31,409 nt of DNA from Darksidea phi (lineage: Eukaryota > Ascomycota > Dothideomycetes > Pleosporales > Lentitheciaceae): positions 1 through 31,409 of the forward strand of contig JASJFT010000342.1 of the NCBI GenBank assembly GCA_030770425.1. Reading direction: 5' to 3'. The position numbers and the translations under genes were made by a program. Each line of letters starts with the position of its first letter. Position 1 is the stretch's first letter. Under the pieces are notes generated by a model. That model ran no database searches. It had not been told where the DNA came from and was given only the letters and a program-made list of their open reading frames with translations. Shown in pieces: positions 8,686 to 18,528 of the stretch.

Positions 8686-11013
8686 CTAGACCTCTATCCG
8701 TCCAAAGCCCTCTGCACCCTCAGCGATAGGCTGCACACCCTCGTCAACATTATCCCTCTTAATACCCACACCCTCCTCGCCCTTACCCACACCAAACATG
8801 CGAATAGCCTCCGTGAGCGCCGCAACAGCGTCTTCGGGGTTCATAGCACCCGGCAGACCTTGTCCACCCATGTTTCCACTAATCTTCTTGGTAACGTCTT
8901 CGAGCGCGCGAACACGTCGCTGGAAGTTCAAGCGATCCATGAAGAGTTGTTGGCGGCGACGTTGGAGATCACGGCGTTCAGCAGAAAGGAGCTTCTCAAA
9001 GTTGTTGAAATGTGACATTTTGAGCTCGAGTTTTTGCAGTTGCAAATTCACGGCGCCGGAGACAAGGCGCGTGATGTGACGTTCTTCGTGGGAGGCTAGA
9101 GCAGAGGCACGGGCGGCGGAGAGCGCGAAGGGAAGTGTTGCGAGGGGGTTTGCGTCTTGGGCTTCTGCGCTTATGGCTGCTTGAGCGGTGTCAACTTCCA
9201 TAGCATTATCGTTCTCCACGTCGCCCTCTGTTGCCTTCTCCTTCTCTTTACCCTTGTCTGTGCCTATCTTGGCCATTTGTTTCTGGAGGTCCTCCTTCAT
9301 CTGATTGACGCTTCGTTTAGCAGCGACAGCGACCTCCGTGACGTTCGCTGGTGCCAACCCAGCCATGAAGCTGACAACGCTCAGGATAGGGTTGTCGCCA
9401 TGGTAGATAGGCATTCGACCTTCAGCGAGATATTCCAAATCGCGGAGGAACTTGGTTGAGGGGCTCCTATTGTCCGTCTGCGGTACGTCTGATTCCAGGT
9501 ATTTGTCTTCAATCTCTAACTGTAAGAATTTCATCACGCACTGCTCCCGGGTCTTCGTTTGGACTTGGTCTGCGACTGCGTTCCAGTCGTCATCGCATAC
9601 CTCAAGAGCCTCAAGCAATAACAGCACCTCTTGATCGGTCCATTCGTCTTCCAAATCGGTTGTGGATTCAGCTTCCTGCTCTACTTTGACGAAATCTTGC
9701 TGCTGTAATGAGGTGGAGTGATGTCCCTCAACCAAACATCTAGGGCAAATCTCATACCTTGTGTTGATACCGACCTTGGGTTGGCCTGGTTGATCGGTCG
9801 GTTTCACATAGACGTAGTAGTCGCGACGGCAATCTACACCGCAGGTGTTGCAGATAACTTTAGTCGCGGGGCGCTTCGTTTGTGCCTCGAGTTGTTCCAT
9901 GCTAACAGCACCGGAAGCTCCGTTCGATGCGCCTTCGCCTTTCGCGGTTTTGTCTTTGGGCTCCACAGAAAGTTCCTTTCCGTTAGCCTCGTAGATGTTC
10001 CGGCCAATCATGGACTTGGTGTCTGCTTTTGCGGTAGGCTGCTGACTAGCGGCCCGTTCGGTGCCAGCATTCGGCTTTCCTTCAATTGTTATTGTGGATC
10101 CAGGCGCAGGTTGAAATGCCTGGAGTCCTCGTGGTGTGTCAACAGTGAGTTTGAAGTGGCTTGTGGATGCCGGTTGGATGTTGGATGGGCGCTCTTGAGG
10201 GTCAACCTATAAAGCATTAACATGACAGATATGCAAGTGCTCCAAGTCTCAGTACCTGGTAATTGATCAATCCCCATTGCTCTAAGAACGCGTGCACGCG
10301 CATAATAGCGCACACATCGCCAGCCAAGTTGCGCCGGCAGGCTGTGACAGTGAGATACTCTTCCGGATTGAGGCGGTATGTGTTGATCATGAAATCACGG
10401 TAGTCACGGTACACGGCGGGTGTCTTGCTTCGATTTCGGCCATTGAAGAATTCAGGGAGGGCTTTGCGCTCCCGGTGGTCGATATAGCGCATGTCGAACC
10501 ACGCCGCGTAGCTAGGGATGATAGTCGCATACGTCTGGGCCACCAAATGTGAACGCGCCTCCGACTGCAAATCTGCCTTCGCCTGCGCCTCTGGGTCCGT
10601 CGCCGTGCCGTCCTTCTCTTTCTTCATATCATCTACGCCACCCATCTCTTCGTCTTCTTGGCCGTCCGCATCCTCGGCTTCTGGTCGCGGGCCATCGGGG
10701 GCGTCAAGTGGGTTGTCTGAGATGGGCGCGGGAGTCGTCGTTGAGGGTTCGCGTGACGACTCCTTAATGAATGCATCTTCGACCATGGATACATCTACAA
10801 TGTCGCTTAGCGAAAACGGGCTGAGGGAGGAAAGGCGGTCGTTGAAGCCACCCCACTCGCTGTCGGAATCCATGCTGTTGATACAGGGTGGAGGCAGGAG
10901 AGTAAATGGTGCAAGGGCAACGTACCTTGGCCGCCAGCATCGCTGTGCTGCGCCTGGGGGGCGCCTTCCAAGTCCTGCGCAGACGCACCAGTAGCAGTCA
11001 CGTTGTCGGCCAT
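8686..11013 (-). CDS. Rsc8/Swi3-type SWI/SNF or RSC complex subunit (SWIRM, ZZ, SANT)
   Basis: A core scaffold subunit of SWI/SNF-class nucleosome remodelers, nuclear. The conserved body starts at Met 10,873 and gives 712 residues: an acidic N-terminus, a SWIRM domain (about 118-206, ending WGLINYQ), a ZZ-type zinc finger (about 322-380, with CNTC and CPRC pairs), a SANT domain (about 395-441, beginning WTDQEV) and a C-terminal coiled coil (about 580-650). A phase-0 intron at 10,207-10,255 joins GLINYQ to VDPQERPS, the usual junction of the family. An upstream exon from ATG 11,013 can be joined in frame if an intron at 10,875-10,921 uses the weak donor GTTGCC, adding 31 residues. The better donor GTACGT four bases earlier shifts the frame. 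If the extension is wrong, the CDS starts at 10,873. The gene is divergent from ETF-alpha. Confidence 0.92.
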
Positions 11014-11452
11014 GGCTTAAGTAGTCGTGTTCCGCGACGCTCGCGATGAATTGGGGGCTGTCAGGCGTGGCGGCGCAAAAGAAGGGAGCGCGCTGGTCGC
11101 ACGGAGAGACGAATGGTGCGCGCCAAAAAGGAAGACGATGCACAACAGAGCCTGCGGTGAATGGGCAAAAAGAATGTGGGGATGGAGGGGATGGAGGGGG
11201 TGCTGTAGTGGGTGGCCGTCGCGCGTTCGACCGCGATGCTCCGTAACTTTTCCCCCAGCCCAAGGAGCGAGCTGTCACGTGCGTTGGGCTTGGCATGCCG
11301 CCTGACAACATTGGAGCTCCGCAACGAACCAGGGCCGGGCTCAGTCAAGCGGCGCAAGCCGAGGTCATCGCCTTCCGGTCCATTTGAACCACCGCTCCGC
11401 TTCTGATCGCCTCTCTTCGATCCCCTTCTAGTGGTTGCAATTGTATTCCACC
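11014..11452. promoter_or_regulatory. Shared divergent promoter region, Rsc8-like gene and ETF-alpha
   Basis: 439 bp separate the two divergent start codons, so the region must hold both promoters. It contains one CACGTG E-box at 11,276-11,281 in the context GTCACGTGC, which resembles Cbf1/bHLH sites. I saw no strong TATA box. Confidence 0.6.
11276..11281. promoter_or_regulatory. CACGTG E-box
   Basis: A palindromic bHLH-type core, about 172 bp upstream of the ETF-alpha ATG and 263 bp upstream of the Rsc8-like outer ATG. The match is by sequence only; a 6-bp site can occur by chance. Confidence 0.35.
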
Positions 11453-12600
11453 ATGTTTTCAGTCGCGCGTAAATCAGTCCTCCGCCAGGCTCGGACACAG
11501 CTGCGACAGTCACAACCTGTCATTCTCCCCCAATATTCTGCGTTGTCACGATCACTGTCAACACTCGCGGTGCTCGAACAAAAGGATGGAAAGCTACAGA
11601 ACTCTTCGCTGGCTGGTATCACGGCAGGAAAAAAGCTTGGGGGGTCAATAACGGCATTCGTCGCCGGTAGTGGGGCAAAGTCTGTGGCGGACGAAGCAGC
11701 AAAGGTCAAGGGCATTGAGAAGATAATATATGTCGAAAGCGATGCATATGACAAGGTTGGAAGCTCGCAGTTGCTGCCACACACAGGCACTAAATAGTCT
11801 ATAGGGTCTACCTGAGAACTACGCGCCTCTGCTCGTCGAGAACATCAAGAAGAGAGGCTTCACACATGTTGTGGCGGGAGTGTCCGCATTCGGAAAGAAC
11901 TTGATGCCACGAGTAGCTGCGCTGATGGACAGCCAGCAGATCTCGGACATCATATCAATTGAGAGCGAGGATAGTAGGTGAGGTGCTTTAGAAAGTGCTT
12001 CTAGGTTCTGACTTGGGTGCAGCATTCGTCCGACCTATCTACGCCGGCAACGCCATCCTTACCGTACAATCGTCAGACAGTACCAAAATCATCACCGTAC
12101 GAGGGACCGCATTCCCAGCACCGGAGATGGAGGGTGGATCCGCCACCGTGGAAGAGGGCGTAGACCCTAAGGCAGAATGTCCAACAGAGTGGGTGTCGGA
12201 AGATCTCGCCAAATCTGACCGGCCAGATCTTGGTTCAGCAACGAAGGTTGTGTCAGGTGGACGAGGCCTAAAGTCAAAGGAGGAGTTCGACAGGCTCATG
12301 CCACCCCTAGCAGATGCTCTCGGCGCTGCCATTGGAGCTTCACGCGCCGCTGTCGACAGTGGCTTTGCTGACAACAGTCTCCAGGTTGGACAGACGGGCA
12401 AGAATGTCGCACCACAGCTCTACCTTTGCGCAGGCATTTCAGGAGCTATCCAGCATTTAGCGGGAATGAAGGATAGCAAGGTCATTGCAGCCATCAACAA
12501 AGATCCCGAAGCTCCCATTTTCCAGGTGGCCGACGTCGGACTCGTGGGCGACCTCTTCGAGAAAGTGCCAGAGTTGACCGAGAAGCTCAAATTGCAATAG
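11453..12600 (+). CDS. Electron transfer flavoprotein subunit alpha, mitochondrial
   Basis: The FAD-binding alpha subunit of the mitochondrial matrix ETF heterodimer, which takes electrons from acyl-CoA and other dehydrogenases and passes them to ETF-ubiquinone oxidoreductase. Three exons, 11,453-11,755, 11,805-11,973 and 12,023-12,600, give 349 residues, normal for the family. Intron 1 has donor GTTGGA and a CACTAAAT branch-like site; intron 2 has donor GTAGGT and CTGAC before the acceptor. The second junction restores [15 protein letters not shown], a strongly conserved stretch. The N-terminus is Arg/Ser-rich without acidic residues for about 35 residues, as in a mitochondrial presequence. 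The C-terminal FAD domain (about 215-345) ends with the family signature [13 protein letters not shown] (from residue 290). The start lies in a good context (CACCATG). Confidence 0.95.
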
Positions 12601-13098
12601 GGATTGTTGTAAACCGAACTCTGTACATAGATAGACGATAAAAGCTCCAATGCGTCGTGACCTCACCCGGTCTTGCTTTTCTCACATGCCAAAGAAACGA
12701 TCTCATGTACCTACATCCAATGAACGTCGAGACAGCCTGTGGAGGTCTTGCAGCTTCCGAATCTCGGTACGCCATCGGCGCTAGCATTCATCATCACGCG
12801 TCGCATCGCCCCGCTGGACAACAACTTTGGCCATGCTCTTAGAAATACAGAGTGTGCTACACCTTTCCCAGCTTCCACATGGTTCTCTTCTCTCTCGACC
12901 GACCTTCGCCTCAAAATTACCCTAACACACTCTGCATTCTTAGCCTTCTTTGTTCCGTCTAGCTCCAATTCCTCAGCTCTATCTGACCATCTCTTCGGGA
13001 CCTTTGGCTTTCGCCACAAAAAACAAACTTCTCATCAGCCACCATGGCGTAATATGGCTTCGCACACTGGATAACACGAGCTTCCCAGCGGCAGTACT
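12601..13098. other. ETF-alpha 3' region and potassium channel promoter/leader
   Basis: 498 bp between two same-strand genes. The first part holds the ETF-alpha 3' UTR. The last ~55 bp hold two short upstream ORFs before the channel start. No other gene or RNA is apparent. Confidence 0.55.
13044..13074 (+). promoter_or_regulatory. Two short uORFs in the potassium channel leader
   Basis: ATG GCG TAA lies at 13,044-13,052 in an excellent initiation context (GCCACCATGG). A second uORF at 13,054-13,074 encodes MASHTG and a stop. Both end before the main ATG at 13,099. If the mRNA includes this stretch, they would be expected to lower or condition translation of the channel. Whether the transcript starts upstream of them cannot be seen here. 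Confidence 0.5.
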
Positions 13099-15744
13099 AT
13101 GGCGTCTCCATCCGTAACGTTTCAAACGAATGGCCCGAGCACGAGTCCAGTAAAGCTGCAGGCATCCGGCGGCGAAAGCATGCAGCGCGATGAAAGACAA
13201 GTCGAGAAGACCGAGGCGGTGCGGGGTGGTGGAACGTTGCGGAAGGTGGAAAATAGGTTGAAGTTTTGGAAGAAATTTCGGGAAGAACAGAAAAGGTATG
13301 CAAGCACAAGCTCAGCTTCGGTATCAGCTTTCTCTAGGTCCATCTAATAGGACGATGCAACAAGCGCAAGTGCACTTTTCTACTGGGCAATTACCTCCCG
13401 TGCCCCGGTTCTACACAGAATTTGACGAGGGCTGAGAAGTTTATACGTTCTGTTGCTGAACTCTCTGGTTGTCCTTGGATTTTTTTTTGACGCCGCCATG
13501 CAGTCCCGTTCGCTTTTGGTGTTGGGTTCAATCTACTTTCTCAGCCTCTTACACTCGGATCGCTGACCTTGCTATTCACAGCGACTGGTGGTTCGCTTCT
13601 ACGGGCATTCCTCTGCTAGCGGCGACTCTTGGCCCACTTGCCAACGTATCATCCATTGCCGCGCTTGTAACGCCCTGGAGAGCACAAGTGTACATAGACG
13701 GCGAGTTCGTTACCGACTTTGCCGGTAATCCCTTTGCTGACCCAAGATGGTATGATCATGATATTTTTACCACTTTTCATGGGAGTTAAAATGCAAAATG
13801 AAGTACTGACGTATATGTAGGTGTTATTGGATCAATGTCAGCTCTCTGATCTGCGGGTTGTTGGGGAATCTCGTTCTCATGTTTAACTTTACCCAGCGCA
13901 TCCGATACATAATTGCGCTACCGGCTACAATAATCCTCTGGTACCTAGCGACCGGCATGCTTATCGGCATAACGGTATGCATGCGGATATATGCTCCTCC
14001 GGAAAGACCATATCAAACCTATACCCAGGGATTTTGGTACGCCATAGCAGCCGCCGCTTTATACTTGGTTTGCTCAATGCTTCTTATGATCAACATGCTC
14101 GGCTACTTTCTTGGTCACTACCCAGACAACTTCGCCCTCACAGACTCGCAACGCACGCTGATCCTCCAGACGATGGTTTTCTTCATCTGGCTAGCGGGGG
14201 GAGGAGCCATGTTCTCGGAGATAGAGGCAGACCAAGGTAAGGAGGGATGGAGCTTTGTCGATGGCATGTACTTTTGCGACGTTACCATCCTCACCGTTGG
14301 ATTCGGCGACCTCTACCCAACTACTGCTCTTGGGCGTGGCCTTGTCTTCCCATACTCTGTAGGCGGCATAATTACGCTAGCTTTGATCGTCAGCTCGATC
14401 TACAAGTTCATGCGGGAGCTGGGCGAAGAAAATATCGTCCGGAAGCACACCGAACGAATGCGCGAAAGGACCATGGACAGAACAGTTTCGACTTCGTTCG
14501 ATCTCCGCCAACGCGAACACGAGGAGCACCATCTCATCCGCAAGCGTACCTTGGAACGCCAGAACCCGCCTACCATTAGTTCTCCGACAGAGCCCAGAGC
14601 GATGCGCACTACCATGGGCAACACAGGACGGAGGATAGCGTCGCGAATGCCCATCTTGCCAAGGAACCGCAAGCTTCCAGTCCTGTTGCTTAGAGAAGAA
14701 AAGGACCGGTTCGAAGCAATGCGGAACATTCAATATAAATCACGAAAGTTCAAGCAATGGATGGCGCTTGTCTTCTCTGTTACCGCTTTCAGCATACTTT
14801 GGTGCATTGGAGCCATCGTTTTTTGGCAAGCTGAGAAGAAGGCACAAGGGATGACGTACTTCCAAGCCCTCTACTTCTGTTACATTAGTCTCTTGACTAT
14901 CGGTTATGGCGACCTTGCTCCAAAGTCCAATGCTGGTCGTACCTTTTTCGTCATCTGGAGTCTGATCGCTGTCCCGACAATGACAATCTTGGTTAGCGAC
15001 ATGGGCGACACAGTCGTCCACAGTTTCAAGAAGTGGAGCGACGAATTCGCCGACTTCACCGTTCTGCCCAAGAATGGCGTCTGGAGGAGTTTCTTGGATA
15101 AGCACCCTTGGCTACTGAATTGGATACAGAAGTGGATGGCTGAGCGGGCGGCCAAGAAAAGGTTGACAAGGGGATTTGAGACGGCAGACCCCGATGAACT
15201 AACCGAGCAGCCACCAAGTGAACACGCAAATGATGACGATCCGGAGGAACGACTTGACCTCCAGATGACACTCTCGCCTAACATTGCCACCCTTGCCGAT
15301 GAAGCCGAACAAGATAGCTCCGGGGTTACACCCACAGTCGTCTCTCTATCCCGCCGCCTCGCAATTAGCATCAAGCGCGTAGCTGCCGATCTCCACCTAT
15401 CACACCCGAAGCGCTATGAGTACGAAGACTGGGTTGAGTTTACGCGGCTTATTCGTAGCACAAGGATTGATGCTGATAGAGCGGATGAGGACGAACAAGG
15501 TCTGGTAGACTGGGATTGGATAGGCACAGATTCTCCACTGATGTCGGGATTATCTGAGCCGGAGTGGCTGCTCAACAGGCTTTGTGAGAGTTTGGTCAGG
15601 TTGGAGAGGAAGAGAGAGTGTTGGGCGCGGGGTGGACATACGGAAGGAGTTAAAGGTGCCGTTACTGCGACGAATGGCGATGATGAGAAACGGAAAGATG
15701 TGATGGCTTCTATTGCGAATGGAACAGACGATGGGTCGACATAA
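13099..15744 (+). CDS. TOK-type outward-rectifying K+ channel, two pores and eight TM segments
   Basis: A plasma-membrane potassium channel like yeast Tok1. The first exon (13,099-13,295) encodes a basic cytosolic N-terminus ending WKKFREEQK. The exon 13,582-13,749 starts with DWWFASTG and carries TM1. The last exon (13,821-15,744) carries TM2-TM8, both pore loops and a long cytosolic tail. Pore 1 has TVGFGD (280-285 in the minimal model) and pore 2 has TIGYGD (481-486); the 2-pore, 8-TM layout is diagnostic of fungal TOK. The last intron (13,750-13,820) has donor GTATGA and CTGAC. The first junction is uncertain: a direct 286-nt intron keeps frame (762 residues). So do an extra exon at 13,351-13,408 and a 15-nt exon at 13,504-13,518. 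Two uORFs precede the start. Confidence 0.92.
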
Positions 15745-17730
15745 TGAAATCCACAGAGCGAGTCGCAATCGTTGTATAAAGACCAGCCGAAAGACGCGAA
15801 TCGCCGACCTCTACCTATATACTCCTTAGGTAATTCTACTTCTTTTCAAACCCAAGTATACAGACTGTCAATAATCGTTATATCTACATATTGCTGCCAC
15901 TAGCTCCTCGGCCAGCTAACCATCTATGTCCTCAGGCTTCTACCCTTTGTCGCCTCTATTCCGGCGTTGTCGGTCCTCGTTCCTCTACATGAATTTGTAT
16001 AAGCCATCGGGTTGCATGGTTCTCCCCACGTACACAATATTAGTAACGCCTATTAGCCCCAATACCACGCAAATTCTTCATTCTTGCTGACTAGTCAATC
16101 TTTTTTGTCGAACTCCGCTCTTCATTGCACATCCAACGCACATAGGCGGACAAATCTTCTTCTCCCATAGTTGTGGGCAGGTTCGGAGGAAGGGGTTGTT
16201 GCTTGGTACGGGACGGATGCGGTGTGGATGGTGGTAACCGGACCGAGACGATGAGTATGTTGGGTAAGGGGGAAGGTAGAGGTGGCAGGGTTGCATGAGC
16301 GATTCCGTGTGCGTGGGCGAGCAGGTGTAGGTGTAGTGGAGGAGGAGACACATTTCAAGCGCCGTATGTCGTGCACGTTGGCTTTGTAGAAGTGCTAAGA
16401 TGCGAAAAAGCCGGAGGTCTGATAGGAAGACGTTTCTAAATGAAACAAAAATGTATGCTCTTTGAGCGTGTTGCTCTCTCTTCGAATCTCCGTATGAAGA
16501 TTGCCGAATGGTTCACTTGGCAGGTCAAATATAAGGTGCTGGAATTGACCTAAGCCTATATCCCTTGTCGGGCTTCAATGAATCCCCATGCGACTCCAAC
16601 CACCCCCTTCCCCCCCTCGTCACGAGCTTTTTCACAAAGCCCCACTTATACCACCGCCACCATAGCCTTCCCAAATCTATCCTTAGGCCACGCACGAGAA
16701 GTACTTCGCCGCTGTCATCCACTCCCTCCCGTTCTCCGCGGAACAATCAGTCCTTTCCAGCGAATCCCGTCCCAAGCCCACGAGCTAGACCCTCTTTTCA
16801 GTGGCCCTCATTGGAACCTTTCCCGGGTGATACGCACCAGCGCTAACCTAGGACACGAAGCAATCAGTACCCGCGAACGGGTGTTCGCCCGGAACGGCGG
16901 TCAAATGACCAGGGTATTTGCTAAGGAACGGCTTTCATAGGCTGCGGTGAAAGCAAACGAAGACCTGGTGGATGTGAATGGCTGAGATGGCGGGAGGTAC
17001 GACATTCGGCAAGCTGTTGACAGATTGGTAGGACAACATGCACGGGTTTGACGGCATGACAGAGGCGGAAGTAGCCGTTCGGTAGCAAACACACCTGGGC
17101 TGGGAAATGCTGGGAAAGATGGGCATGGGCAATATTTGGGAAGGGTGGAAAGTATGCTAGAGGTCATGCATCGCAGTAAGCGAGAGCTGGAAAGTCGGAA
17201 TGGGGTTTGGTGTATACCATTGTTGGACAGAGGTACTGCGAAAATCGGCGACTGATTTTAGAATAGGTGGGGCTCGTGGGTGTAATGTGAGCGCTCAACG
17301 TGTGGCGGAATGGCTGGGATGGTCGATGGTTTGTACATAGCCTACTGTATGTATCACTTGGCCTGGTGGAGCCTGTATAGGGGACTTTCTGTCGAACGCG
17401 GCGCGAAAAGCGGTATTGCTTCTGACTACTCTCACGAGCATCACAAAAGGTACAGTAAGACAAGCTATTGGTTGAAGAAGATGCAGATTCATCATGACGC
17501 CAGTCCTAGTACACTGAGCAACACCCATGGTATCCCAAACGCAGAAGCAAACAGCCGTGAAATTGATTCTCAAGCCCTTGACGCCTCGGATCACCGTGAG
17601 TAAAAATAATGACGATATACGTAGCTGTAATGATGACTATAACCTATCTACTGGAAAAACCCGATGAGTTTAGCTTAAATGATATGACACAAGATCATGA
17701 ATATCCCTAAGCCGTACGGATGATTCGGAG
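15745..17730. other. Long intergenic region, no supported gene
   Basis: Nearly 2 kb between the channel gene and the minus-strand orphan, so it holds two 3' UTRs and little else that I can support. CpA and TpG are normal here, so it is not RIP-mutated. The longest ATG-initiated frame I considered (16,578-16,940, +, 120 codons) is Pro/Ser/Arg-rich, resembles no family I know and has no obvious partner exons. I found no tRNA, rRNA or repeat array. It may hide a non-coding RNA or a relic gene. Confidence 0.5.
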
Positions 17731-18528
17731 CTACCATCCACCTCTTCCACCTCTGTATTGGTGAGAGCCATACGAACCCGACCCATAGCGATCATATTGG
17801 TCATAGTCGTAGTCATCCTCCTCGCCGTACTCCTCATCGAACTCCTCCTCGTCTTCGTCGCTCTCGTCAAAATCGGTAGCGTAAGATCTTTGCCATCCGT
17901 ATGCAGATCTATAGTGCACGTCTTCGCAGTCGCTGTCATCATACGGGTCGTCGTAGTCGTCATCTTCCTCGTCTGAAAAGGTGGTGTCGTTGTACCATTG
18001 GGCGGGATATGTTTCGCGCCGTCGAGAGGGTGGCGGGTAGCCGCGACGCAGTAGAGGCGAACGTCTAAAGGGTGTGCTCCACGATGGCCTGCCGTAGTTG
18101 GGCCTCGGTCGTGCTCCGTATCCAGACCCCATATAAGGATTGCGGTACGCCGACGAACCCATACGATATCCGGAGTGCATCGAAGGCATAGGGCGTCGCG
18201 GAAACCCGCCTGCATAGCCGCGCGGGTAGCTGCTAAGGCCTAGTAGTCGAGAGAATGGCGTTCGCGGAGGACCATAGCCTCTGAAGGGGGATTGGCGAGC
18301 GAACTGATGCCCGTACGCAGTTTGTGCGAATGGTGATGTGAACCTGGCATTGTTTCGTCGACGGTTACCATTTCCGCTAGAATAAGGACTCCCCCAGGAG
18401 GCGAATTTGTCACGGGAAAAGGGAATCAGGCTATTGCCGAGACCACCGAGCATGGCGCCTCGTGGCAAAGCTGTCTGGTAGGGGAAGGCTGCAACAGGAC
18501 GTTGGCGACGGCGCTTAGCAAAGCCCAT
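17731..18528 (-). CDS. Hypothetical low-complexity protein, Arg/Gly/Tyr-rich then acidic
   Basis: A single open frame of 265 codons from an ATG. I do not recognise it as any family. The first ~165 residues are rich in Arg, Gly, Tyr, Pro and Ser, with many RG, YG and PRG-type dipeptides and almost no acidic residues. About 175-250 is dominated by Asp, Glu and Tyr (for example DEEDDDYDDPYDDSDCED), and the last ~20 residues return to Gly/Ser/Tyr/Arg with an RGGRGGW end. There is no signal peptide, membrane segment or globular domain. Such charge-segregated composition is typical of intrinsically disordered, RNA-binding or condensate-forming proteins, but that is inference. The uninterrupted frame despite low complexity, and the absence of good alternative frames, favour a real gene. 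Upstream introns cannot be excluded. Confidence 0.6.
   Translation of the reverse strand: MGFAKRRRQRPVAAFPYQTALPRGAMLGGLGNSLIPFSRDKFASWGSPYSSGNGNRRRNNARFTSPFAQTAYGHQFARQSPFRGYGPPRTPFSRLLGLSSYPRGYAGGFPRRPMPSMHSGYRMGSSAYRNPYMGSGYGARPRPNYGRPSWSTPFRRSPLLRRGYPPPSRRRETYPAQWYNDTTFSDEEDDDYDDPYDDSDCEDVHYRSAYGWQRSYATDFDESDEDEEEFDEEYGEEDDYDYDQYDRYGSGSYGSHQYRGGRGGW

Noticed and set aside
8342..8689. A 115-codon + frame in the convergent intergenic region
   Set aside because: It lies in the 3' UTRs of two genes, runs into the antisense of the Rsc8-like C-terminus and resembles nothing known.
17758..17976. A + strand frame resembling a small multi-pass membrane protein (long Val/Ile/Leu runs)
   Set aside because: It is the antisense image of the Asp/Glu-rich codons of the orphan gene (GAC and GAG read backwards as GTC and CTC), which creates false hydrophobic runs.
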